NCBI GenBank assembly: GCA_031280335.1
Contig: JAITGZ010000114.1
Span: 1-5,315, forward strand
Reading direction: 5' to 3'
DNA from: Deltaproteobacteria bacterium
Lineage (GTDB): Bacteria; Desulfobacterota; Desulfovibrionia; Desulfovibrionales; Desulfovibrionaceae
DNA: 5,315 nt
Shown here piece by piece: positions 1 to 4,264 of the stretch; positions within the stretch are counted from its first letter, which is position 1; each line of letters starts with the position of its first letter. Below the pieces are notes generated by a model. It was not told the DNA's origin, searched no databases, and saw nothing but the letters and a program-made list of their open reading frames with translations. Both the position numbers and the translations under genes were made by a program.

Positions 1-15
1 GCTACAATTTGTCAT
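1..15 (-). CDS. Possible 5' end of a gene running off the left edge (partial)
   Basis: Only five codons are visible: an ATG at 15-13 followed by codons for T-N-C-S, then the window ends. The case for a real start is a well-placed Shine-Dalgarno (GAGG at 25-22 on the minus strand, 6-base spacer) and the hairpin that exactly covers this ribosome binding site and the ATG. Such start-sequestering hairpins near an end are known from bacterial insertion sequences (IS10, IS50, IS200), where they silence transposase translation from transcripts entering from outside, so a transposase gene to the left is a reasonable guess. Five residues cannot identify a family. It could also be an ordinary gene with a structured leader, or chance. 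Confidence 0.35.
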
Positions 16-82
16 GGCGGTCCTCTTTGTAGATTGAGTCTTAAGTAACTAAAATCTATCAAAAAATAAGAGGATCCGCCAT
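14..82 (-). promoter_or_regulatory. Imperfect inverted repeat sequestering a Shine-Dalgarno and start codon
   Basis: Positions 14-27 are complementary to 68-82: 14 base pairs with a single unpaired base (position 75). An inner stem pairs 30-35 with 53-58. In minus-strand RNA the 3' arm contains the GAGG Shine-Dalgarno and the A and U of the start codon at 15-13, so a transcript coming from the right would fold and hide the start. A transcript starting inside the loop would lack the 5' arm and be translatable. The same repeat could be the terminal region of an insertion sequence. The pairing is seen directly; the regulatory role is inferred. Confidence 0.6.
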
Positions 83-102
83 TCTTTTATGCAATATCCG
101 GG

Positions 103-133
103 TTAGAGCAATTTCAAAGCGAAATTGCTCTAA
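103..133. repeat. Perfect 13-bp stem-loop (repeat-like)
   Basis: TTAGAGCAATTTC at 103-115 pairs perfectly with 121-133 around a 5-base AAAGC loop. No T-tract follows on either strand, so it is not a textbook terminator. It sits 10 bases from the large terminator hairpin and has the look of a dispersed intergenic palindrome. A related arrangement (palindrome ending in TTTAGGGC, then CTGA..TAA, then a GC-rich hairpin) occurs on the minus strand at 1970-2027. Confidence 0.6.
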
Positions 134-143
134 GGGCCGGCTG

Positions 144-192
144 AATAAACGCGGCCTCGCCATGGTAAGACCATAGCGAGGCCGCGTTTATT
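144..192. terminator. Strong bidirectional intrinsic terminator downstream of the outer membrane protein gene
   Basis: AATAAACGCGGCCTCGC at 144-160 pairs perfectly with 176-192 (17 bp). After one C-A mismatch the tip pairs 162-166 with 170-174 around a 3-base loop, giving 22 pairs in all. The stem has an A-rich 5' foot and a T-rich 3' foot on both strands (GTTTATTTTG on plus, GTTTATTC on minus), the usual form of a bidirectional terminator. It begins 18 bases after the stop codon of the barrel gene, whose transcript it should end. It would also stop plus-strand transcripts from the left, though no plus-strand gene is visible there. Confidence 0.8.
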
Positions 193-210
193 TTGAAAGA
201 GGGGTTTGGG

Positions 211-984
211 TTATATGGAGTAGCGCAGGCTCAGCACGCCTTCCACCGCTGTGAATTTGGCCTCGTATTGGCTTTGCAGGGTGACGGCGGGTATGACGGG
301 GTCAGGGCCGGCCACGATAGCCGAAGTTTTGCCGTAGTCGGCGTATCTTGCGCCTATGTCCAGGTTGAGGCGGTCGCCCAGATAAATGGAACAGCCAAGG
401 CCGGCATTCCAGGCAAAACCCGTATTCCAGCTTGAGTTTTTTCTGGTGGGGGTTGTGCCGAAAGCATGCCTGTAGGAAGTGCTGAGGTCCGCGCTGGTGA
501 GGGCCAGCCCCGCGCCCGCGCCGATATACAGGCTGAAGTCGTAACCTGTATGCAGATCCAGAAACACGTTGAAAAAGGCATTATATATGCCTATTTCCGC
601 TTCCATTGTCCTGGTGATGTTTCCAATAATGTAAGGCATGGAACGCTGCAGTTTATGGGAATAATTAGTGCGGGACATGGCTTCAATCTCAAAACGCAGC
701 GGCACGTCGCTGTTGGGGTAGAAATCATAACCCACAGCCAGCCCGAAGCCGCCGGCCCCGGCGCGCCTGGCTTTCGCCTCGCGATCAATATTTTTTGCAG
801 GGTTGTAGCTGAAGCTATCGACAATCAAGAGATCGGCATCGGTTATGGAACTGTACAGTCCTTTGGGGGCCACATAAAAGCCCGTAAAGTCGTCAACAGC
901 CCCCAAAGCAGGAGAGGCCGTAACGGCCGTCAGGATCAGGACAGCCAAGCTGAACAGATTTTTTTTACATGTGCGTCCGGGCAT
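211..984 (-). CDS. Outer membrane beta-barrel protein
   Basis: This encodes a 257-residue exported protein. The N-terminus is a clear Sec signal peptide: basic n-region (R4, K8, K9), hydrophobic core L10-A20, and cleavage around residue 28-29 (SPALGA before VDD). The mature part has the alternating polar/hydrophobic, glycine- and aromatic-rich pattern of a small transmembrane beta-barrel, for example GGFGLAVGYDFYP (78-90), SLYIGAGAGLAL (151-162), LNLDIGARYADYG (206-218) and the closing strand AVEGVLSLRYSI. It resembles the porin-like or OmpA-barrel surface proteins of Gram-negatives, but I cannot name a subfamily or a ligand. The chain ends in isoleucine rather than the usual phenylalanine, with Tyr at -3. 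The start at 984 is chosen because GGAGG lies 6 bases upstream and the signal peptide begins there; the frame is open further upstream but the added residues would precede the signal peptide. It lies 88 bases after pyrR and ends at a strong terminator. Confidence 0.85.
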   Translation of the reverse strand: MPGRTCKKNLFSLAVLILTAVTASPALGAVDDFTGFYVAPKGLYSSITDADLLIVDSFSYNPAKNIDREAKARRAGAGGFGLAVGYDFYPNSDVPLRFEIEAMSRTNYSHKLQRSMPYIIGNITRTMEAEIGIYNAFFNVFLDLHTGYDFSLYIGAGAGLALTSADLSTSYRHAFGTTPTRKNSSWNTGFAWNAGLGCSIYLGDRLNLDIGARYADYGKTSAIVAGPDPVIPAVTLQSQYEAKFTAVEGVLSLRYSI

Positions 985-990
985 AGTTAA

Positions 991-995
991 CCTCC
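991..995 (-). promoter_or_regulatory. Shine-Dalgarno fixing the barrel-protein start
   Basis: GGAGG on the minus strand with a 6-base TTAACT spacer to the ATG at 984-982. It selects this start over the in-frame upstream extension that reaches 1050. Confidence 0.85.
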
Positions 996-1021
996 AATGA
1001 TACTCCCGCAGAAGACGTTTT

Positions 1022-1050
1022 CTTACAAGGCTTATCGTGTATGAGGGCAA
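1022..1050 (-). promoter_or_regulatory. Weak candidate sigma70-type promoter for the barrel gene
   Basis: On the minus strand TTGCCC (1050-1045) and TGTAAG (1027-1022) are separated by 17 bases, each matching 4 of 6 consensus positions. A start near 1015 would give a leader of about 30 bases. No terminator-like hairpin is visible between pyrR and the barrel gene, so readthrough from pyrR is an alternative or additional route. Confidence 0.3.
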
Positions 1051-1072
1051 AAACTATATGGCGAGGTATCAC

Positions 1073-1624
1073 TCAAGGCGTTTTTTTACGTAAAAGCACT
1101 TCATCGCGCCCGTCCTGTTCGTCGAGCAAGACATCCACCCGCTCGTCCGGCCCCGCCATGATGCGCTCCGCCGCATAATCGGCGTGAATGGGCAGTTCGC
1201 GCCCGCCGCGATCCGCCAGAACCACCCGTTCCATTTTGCGGGGCCGCCCGTAATCGGCCAGTGCTTCCATGGCCGCGCGCACCGTACGCCCGGTGTACAG
1301 CACGTCATCCACCAGAAGGATGATCCGTCCCTGCACCGCAAAATTCAGGGCCGTACGTCCGACCACAGCCCTGGGTCCCAGAGTGGTCCAATCATCGCGG
1401 TACAGGTTTATGTCCAACACCCCTTCGGGCAGGGATATGTCCAGACGCTGACGCAGCAAACGTCCCAAACGCCGGGCCAGATATACCCCGCGCCGCTGTA
1501 TGCCGATCAAGGCCAGCTGCGCGCCGTCCGCAGCGTGCCGGGAGCTTATTTCATCCGCCAGGCGTTCCAGACAGTTCCGGATGTCTTCCGCATTCATCAA
1601 AGAACGCACGGGCGATGCATCCAT
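1073..1624 (-). CDS. pyrR: PyrR, bifunctional pyr operon regulator / uracil phosphoribosyltransferase
   Basis: This encodes 183 residues, the usual length for PyrR. The family carries a type I phosphoribosyltransferase fold that makes UMP from uracil and PRPP; in Gram-positives it also binds pyr mRNA when UMP is high. Visible motifs are LIGIQRRG (39-46), the PyrR-typical DINLYRDD (71-78), the PRPP loop LVDDVLYTGRT (104-114) with its paired aspartates, and DRGGRELPIHADY (138-150). The ATG at 1624 is supported by AAGGAA with a 7-base spacer; a second ATG ten codons in lacks comparable support. No other pyrimidine genes are in the window, so it appears to be a stand-alone gene behind a long structured gap. 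Whether it still binds RNA is unknown, but a hairpin resembling the PyrR binding loop lies just upstream. The identification is firm; the regulatory role in this organism is inferred. Confidence 0.95.
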   Translation of the reverse strand: MDASPVRSLMNAEDIRNCLERLADEISSRHAADGAQLALIGIQRRGVYLARRLGRLLRQRLDISLPEGVLDINLYRDDWTTLGPRAVVGRTALNFAVQGRIILLVDDVLYTGRTVRAAMEALADYGRPRKMERVVLADRGGRELPIHADYAAERIMAGPDERVDVLLDEQDGRDEVLLRKKTP

Positions 1625-1637
1625 AATTATATTCCTT

Positions 1638-1643
1638 ATTATA
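1638..1643 (-). promoter_or_regulatory. TATAAT hexamer, alternative -10 element near pyrR
   Basis: A perfect TATAAT lies at 1643-1638 on the minus strand, but the -35 region 17 bases upstream (TAAAGT) is poor. Transcription from it would start inside the Shine-Dalgarno, so it is probably just AT-rich leader. A second TATAAT at 1631-1626 lies between the Shine-Dalgarno and the ATG and cannot serve pyrR. Confidence 0.15.
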
Positions 1644-1648
1644 TTTCC

Positions 1649-1663
1649 AGTTTCTCTGAAACT
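1649..1663 (-). promoter_or_regulatory. 15-base palindrome upstream of pyrR, resembling the PyrR RNA-binding loop
   Basis: The minus strand reads AGTTTCAGAGAAACT, a perfect 6-bp inverted repeat around AGA, lying 11 bases before the pyrR Shine-Dalgarno (1637-1632). The middle, CAGAGA, matches the CNGNGA hexaloop of the Gram-positive PyrR binding-loop consensus. The flanks AGTT and AACT can pair around it, keeping the consensus A-R-U and Y-U ends while U-A pairs replace C-G and U-G, with one extra U next to the loop. It could instead be a DNA operator or chance. A PyrR target that controls translation of pyrR itself is the interesting reading. Confidence 0.4.
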
Positions 1664-1690
1664 TTAATCAGGGAAGAGTCCTTATGTCAA
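1662..1690 (-). promoter_or_regulatory. Candidate promoter for pyrR
   Basis: A perfect -35 TTGACA (1690-1685 on the minus strand) is followed after 17 bases by TTAAAG (1667-1662), or after 18 by TAAAGT, both weak -10 matches. Transcription would begin near 1655, inside the 15-base palindrome. The palindrome could then act as a DNA operator, but the full RNA hairpin would not be made, so this promoter and the PyrR-loop idea are partly exclusive. Confidence 0.4.
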
Positions 1691-1708
1691 TGGGATCGTC
1701 AATTTCGG

Positions 1709-1787
1709 CCATGCCGCAGTCTTGCCGGGCACAACCCCGGCTTAAACGCCTGCCGGACGCGGCAGGCCGCAGCGGCGTGCGGCATGG
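1709..1787. other. Nested inverted repeats able to form a three-way junction
   Basis: CCATGCCGCA at 1709-1718 pairs perfectly with 1778-1787 (10 bp). Inside lie two complete hairpins: 1724-1729 with 1736-1741 (6 bp, 6-base loop) and 1748-1754 with 1761-1767 (7 bp, 6-base loop). The shape is a closed 79-base multibranch fold, the same on either strand apart from G-U pairs. It lies upstream of the TTGACA of the pyrR promoter. No T-tract follows it, so it is not a classic terminator. It may be a structured RNA, a REP-type element or an RNA processing site; I do not recognise it as a known riboswitch. Confidence 0.5.
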
Positions 1788-1795
1788 TATATTAA

Positions 1796-1807
1796 GGGGG
1801 TCTGGGG
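1796..1807 (+). repeat. G-rich 12-base repeat, copy 1
   Basis: GGGGGTCTGGGG here is identical to 5303-5314, and in both copies a TTAA-containing AT stretch lies a few bases upstream. It probably marks the edge of a dispersed G-rich intergenic element. The function is unknown. Confidence 0.45.
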
Positions 1808-1847
1808 TGCCTTGCCATTGTGCCAAGGGGCGGCATCGATGCTGTCG

Positions 1848-1937
1848 CTATCCGTAAGGCGGACTTGCCGCCTAACGGCTACCGCAAGGCGGCCTGCCGC
1901 CTAACGACTACCGCAAGGATAAGGCTGCGCCTGGGCG
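1848..1937. repeat. Three tandem imperfect repeat units of about 30 bases, each with a hairpin
   Basis: Units start at 1848, 1879 and 1908 with CTATCCG, CTACCGC and CTACCGC and run 31, 29 and about 30 bases. Each carries a hairpin of AGGC..GCCT type: 1857-1862 with 1868-1873, 1887-1892 with 1897-1902 (both AGGCGG with CCGCCT) and the shorter 1922-1925 with 1929-1932. They resemble REP-type palindromic units. There are no unique spacers, so this is not a CRISPR array. A plus-strand open frame across it (1820-2017) is a by-product of the repeat. Confidence 0.55.
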
Positions 1938-1969
1938 AACATGCCCCTTTCTTATTTCCCCCAGCGGGG

Positions 1970-1988
1970 TTCGGGGCGGAGCCCCGAA
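1970..1988. repeat. GC-rich 8-bp stem-loop
   Basis: TTCGGGGC pairs perfectly with GCCCCGAA around a GGA loop. It lies 39 bases after the amrB stop on the minus strand. No U-tract follows on the minus strand, so it would be at best a weak terminator; it may instead protect the 3' end of the amrB message or be a dispersed repeat. Two smaller stems (1933-1946 and 1959-1969) adjoin it. Confidence 0.5.
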
Positions 1989-2013
1989 TTAATCAGTGTT
2001 TCCCTGGTATGCC

Positions 2014-2027
2014 CTAAAGTGCTTTAG
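2014..2027. repeat. 14-base perfect palindrome directly after the amrB stop
   Basis: CTAAAGTGCTTTAG abuts the stop codon of amrB (2030-2028 on the minus strand). It is followed on the minus strand by GGGC and then CTGATTAATTC before the GC hairpin. The order echoes the 103-160 region at the left, suggesting one repeat family with diverged copies. Confidence 0.45.
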
Positions 2028-2870
2028 TCAGGCAATGACGGCTCCGGCGTAGCCGACCACGCTGCGCATATCCGCCCCGTAAGCCCGGCCGGTTATGCCC
2101 GAACTGGTGTGCGCGACCGTATGGCAGCGCGCGGCCCCAAGCTCGCGGCAGGCGCAGAGCATCATAGTCATGGGCGCAAAGCCGCACATGCTGATTTTTT
2201 CGCGCACACAGACCTGAAACAATCCCTCCGGATCAAGCTTTTCAATCTGTTCCAGAGCCAGCCGGTCCAGCTTCTGCCCCTGTTCATGCGGCAGATAGTG
2301 GCTCATGTCCGAACTGGTCAGCAGCAGGGATGCCCGGCCCGCCTCCCGCAGACTCCGCGCCAGTGCCGCCAGGGCGCGTCCCGCCCGGGCGAGTTTATCC
2401 AGGTTATACTCGCACACGCACAGGGGGATGATGCGGAGTTTTTCCCGCCGCATCTGCAGAAAAGGCAGAATCACCTCCAGGGAATGTTCGCGCAGATGGG
2501 CGGAGGTATCGGCCGTAAACAGGCCCGCCCCTTCCGGGCTGTTCATCAGGCTCTCCACTCCTTCGCCGTCCACCGGAACATTGCCCAGGGGCGTATGCCA
2601 GTGCCCCCCCGGCCACAGAGAGAGGGACGGCCCAAGCCCCGTGTGGTTGGGCCCCAGCAGAATAACGGTTTCAGGCACAGCAACGCGGGCCAGGGTCAGC
2701 CCGGCCACCTTGCCGGAAAAAACATAGCCGGCGTGGGGGAGCATACAGCCCAGGGCGGGTTGTTCGAGGCCGGCCTGTCCCAGAAAAACCTCTAATTCCG
2801 AACGCAGGGCCGCCGCCTTGGCGGTGTAGAATTTGCCGGCCGCCACGGGCAGGCGCGCGGGTTCGCTCAT
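2028..2870 (-). CDS. amrB: Memo-family protein, AmmeMemoRadiSam system protein B
   Basis: This encodes 280 residues, the normal length of the Memo family, related to extradiol dioxygenase-like folds. Conserved metal-site residues are all visible: His46 in PHAGYVFSG, His76 in LGPNH, the H125-x-x-E128-H129-SLEV segment, Asp188 and His191 in SSDMSHY, and Cys229 in MCGFAP. These correspond to His49, His81, Asp189, His192 and Cys244 of human MEMO1, which binds copper and iron. In many prokaryotes the gene sits beside an AMMECR1 gene and a radical SAM gene, but neither is here; the bacterial substrate is not established. There is no signal peptide, so it is likely cytoplasmic. The ATG at 2870 is preferred because AAGGAG sits 6 bases upstream; an in-frame TTG at 2894 would put that site inside the gene. 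A promoter about 100 bases upstream suggests expression independent of the glycosyltransferase. Confidence 0.92.
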   Translation of the reverse strand: MSEPARLPVAAGKFYTAKAAALRSELEVFLGQAGLEQPALGCMLPHAGYVFSGKVAGLTLARVAVPETVILLGPNHTGLGPSLSLWPGGHWHTPLGNVPVDGEGVESLMNSPEGAGLFTADTSAHLREHSLEVILPFLQMRREKLRIIPLCVCEYNLDKLARAGRALAALARSLREAGRASLLLTSSDMSHYLPHEQGQKLDRLALEQIEKLDPEGLFQVCVREKISMCGFAPMTMMLCACRELGAARCHTVAHTSSGITGRAYGADMRSVVGYAGAVIA

Positions 2871-2876
2871 GGCATT

Positions 2877-2882
2877 CTCCTT
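2877..2882 (-). promoter_or_regulatory. Shine-Dalgarno fixing the amrB start
   Basis: AAGGAG on the minus strand, 6 bases before the ATG at 2870-2868. This argues against the alternative TTG start at 2894. Confidence 0.8.
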
Positions 2883-2950
2883 CAGGACATTCAAGTTTTG
2901 ACATTACTCCTGCCGGGGAACCGCCTCCGGCCGCCGCCAAAGAAACCAAA

Positions 2951-2974
2951 TGGGCGTGTTTACCCAGGTGCCCA
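2951..2974 (-). other. Weak stem-loop at the predicted 5' end of the amrB transcript
   Basis: TGGGC (2974-2970 on the minus strand) pairs with GCCCA (2955-2951) across a 14-base loop, followed by a T-rich run. It begins about where transcription from the 2978-3007 promoter would start. It could be a 5' stabilising hairpin or a weak terminator for the glycosyltransferase message. With only 5 bp it may be chance. Confidence 0.25.
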
Positions 2975-2977
2975 GAG

Positions 2978-3007
2978 AGTATATTAACTTTTGATTATCA
3001 TTGTTAA
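2978..3007 (-). promoter_or_regulatory. Sigma70-type promoter for amrB
   Basis: On the minus strand TTAACA (3007-3002, 5 of 6 to consensus) and TATACT (2983-2978, 5 of 6) are 18 bases apart, starting 7 bases after the glycosyltransferase stop codon. The predicted start near 2971 gives a leader of about 100 bases. This is the best promoter in the window. Confidence 0.5.
2987..3005 (-). promoter_or_regulatory. Fur-box-like sequence overlapping the amrB promoter
   Basis: The 19 bases on the minus strand match 13 of 19 positions of the E. coli Fur consensus, including an unbroken run AATGATAATCA. The core TGATAATCA is a 9-base palindrome, and TTAAC and GTTAA flank the block as an inverted pair. 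It overlaps the -35 and spacer, where a repressor would block transcription. AT-rich promoters give such matches by chance, so this is a candidate only. Confidence 0.3.
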
Positions 3008-3013
3008 AATGTT

Positions 3014-4264
3014 CTAACTGGCTCGATTTTGCTCCAAGTCGGCCAGTTTGCCTTTGCACAGGTCCAGCAGCAGGCGATCATGGAATTTTTCCGCCAGGGT
3101 GATGTGCCGTTGCAGCAGGTTTTTTTGTAGTTCCGGGTCGCTTTGTACGGCGGTGATGTCCGCGAGCAGATGTTCGCCGTACCGGCGCATTTCCTGGGGG
3201 TCGTGGCTATTGGTCATGCGCAGCAGCTTAAGGGCGGCCTTTCTGGTGGGATAAAACTCGGTCAGGCGCGCCTGAAGGTAGGCGGCTTCCAGGTGTTTAC
3301 CCTGTGTTTCCAGCATATCCGCCAGGGTTTCGTACCCCCAGGCCCAGTAAGGGTTGTCCGTTATACCTTGCAGCAGGGCCGCCGGTCTTTGCGCCGGGTC
3401 CAGGGCGGCCACGGCGGCGCGCAGTTCAGCGTCCCGTTCCGGGGGAGTGAGCAGGCTTTGCCCCAGAAGGTCGTTGATCACGGCGCAAAAACCGTCACGC
3501 ACGCCGTGCTGGTGCAGATCGGGGTAGATGTAGTCCAGGCAGCGCTGGTTGAACAGTATGCCGTTGTCATTGTCATGGGTGAAACGCCCGGCGGATTTGC
3601 TTTCGAGGTGGATGACGCGCGCGGCGGGGACGCAGCGCAGCTTGTGCCCCGCCCGGCGCAGGCGCAGGCATAGGTCCATATCCTCATAGCCGTTGCGGTA
3701 GCCTTCAAAAAATCCCTCGGCCGCCTGAAAAACGGTGGCGGGCAGCATCATGGCCGCGCCGGTTATGGCTTGCAGCCGCCGCGTTCTGCCCACTGCGGGA
3801 TGATCCGTCTTAAAGCCGCTGTAAAGGTGTATGGGCGATCGGGTGGAAAACGCTATGCCCAGGTGTTGTACGCTCTGGTCCGGGTAAAGCAGCAAAGGCC
3901 CGGCCGCTCCCGGCGGGTTTTCTTCCTGAAAGACGCGCAGCAGGGGGGGGAGCCATTCCGGGGTTAGCAGGGTGTCGTTATTGAGAAAAAAAAGCAGCGG
4001 GGCACCGGCGCTTTGGGCGGCGGCGTTACAGGCTGGACCGAAGTTGCGGTTGCTCTCAAAGCGCAGCAAACGGAAGCGAGGGCCGAAGAGTTCCGTCCCC
4101 AGAGGGGCCAGGGCTTTGGCCGTGGCATCGCTGGAGGCGTTGTCCGCCACGATGACCTCGAAGTTTTCGCCCGGCGTGTGCCGGCGCAGGCTGCACAGGC
4201 AGTCGCGGGTGATCTCCCATTGGTTGAAGACGGGGATGATGATGGAAAGCAGCGTTTCAGACAT
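3014..4264 (-). CDS. Family 2 glycosyltransferase with helical C-terminal extension
   Basis: This encodes a 416-residue cytoplasmic or membrane-associated enzyme that transfers a sugar from a nucleotide-sugar donor. The N-terminal GT-A domain (about 5-240) shows SIIIPVFNQW (7-16), the nucleotide-binding VADNASSD (39-46), the DXD-type LFFLNNDT (91-98), TGAAMMLP (168-175) and the acceptor-side block YEDMDLCLRLRRAGHKL (193-209) followed by VIHLES. This is the arrangement of rhamnosyltransferase-like GT2 enzymes of O-antigen or cell-surface glycan synthesis. Residues about 265-410 are helix-rich with at least one TPR-like unit (about 308-341: W309, Y311, L314, A315, A327, P339) and may bind a partner or acceptor. 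There are no transmembrane helices. The ATG at 4264 follows AGGAG (4275-4271) with a 6-base spacer and overlaps the trmFO stop by 8 bases, so the two are probably translationally coupled. Donor and acceptor cannot be told from the sequence. Confidence 0.9.
   Translation of the reverse strand: MSETLLSIIIPVFNQWEITRDCLCSLRRHTPGENFEVIVADNASSDATAKALAPLGTELFGPRFRLLRFESNRNFGPACNAAAQSAGAPLLFFLNNDTLLTPEWLPPLLRVFQEENPPGAAGPLLLYPDQSVQHLGIAFSTRSPIHLYSGFKTDHPAVGRTRRLQAITGAAMMLPATVFQAAEGFFEGYRNGYEDMDLCLRLRRAGHKLRCVPAARVIHLESKSAGRFTHDNDNGILFNQRCLDYIYPDLHQHGVRDGFCAVINDLLGQSLLTPPERDAELRAAVAALDPAQRPAALLQGITDNPYWAWGYETLADMLETQGKHLEAAYLQARLTEFYPTRKAALKLLRMTNSHDPQEMRRYGEHLLADITAVQSDPELQKNLLQRHITLAEKFHDRLLLDLCKGKLADLEQNRAS

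Larger units (their letters stand above)
1625..2027. other. 403-base gene-free gap between amrB and pyrR
   Basis: No credible coding sequence lies here on either strand. The amrB-proximal part (about 1796-2027) is a chain of short stem-loops and tandem repeat units, including a 10-base palindrome GCATCGATGC at 1833-1842 and a loose stem of 1810-1814 with 1824-1828. The middle (1709-1787) is the nested three-stem structure. The last 70 bases are AT-rich and hold the pyrR promoter candidate, the 15-base palindrome and the Shine-Dalgarno. Confidence 0.75.

Noticed and set aside
466..990. Long plus-strand open frame opposite the barrel gene
   Set aside because: It is the antisense shadow of a gene with a signal peptide and good Shine-Dalgarno; its own product has no recognisable features.
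985..1050. N-terminal extension of the barrel protein to 1050
   Set aside because: It would place 22 residues ahead of a complete signal peptide and ignore the ideal GGAGG at 995-991.
1079..1086. T-run at the end of pyrR as a terminator tract
   Set aside because: It is the complement of the terminal lysine codons of pyrR on the minus strand, and no hairpin precedes it on the plus strand.
1184..1795. Plus-strand open frame of 203 codons opposite pyrR
   Set aside because: The minus strand encodes an unmistakable PyrR; the plus-strand frame runs on into the intergenic repeats and has no family motifs.
1848..1937. Short CRISPR array
   Set aside because: The repeat units are directly adjacent, diverged and contain no unique spacers.
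1820..2017. Plus-strand 65-codon open frame in the amrB-pyrR gap
   Set aside because: It translates the tandem hairpin units and GC-rich palindromes; no Shine-Dalgarno and no protein-like features.
2671..2904. Minus-strand small ORF starting at 2904 ahead of amrB
   Set aside because: An AGGAG precedes it but only 2 bases from the ATG, and the frame runs out of phase through amrB. It is probably a by-product.
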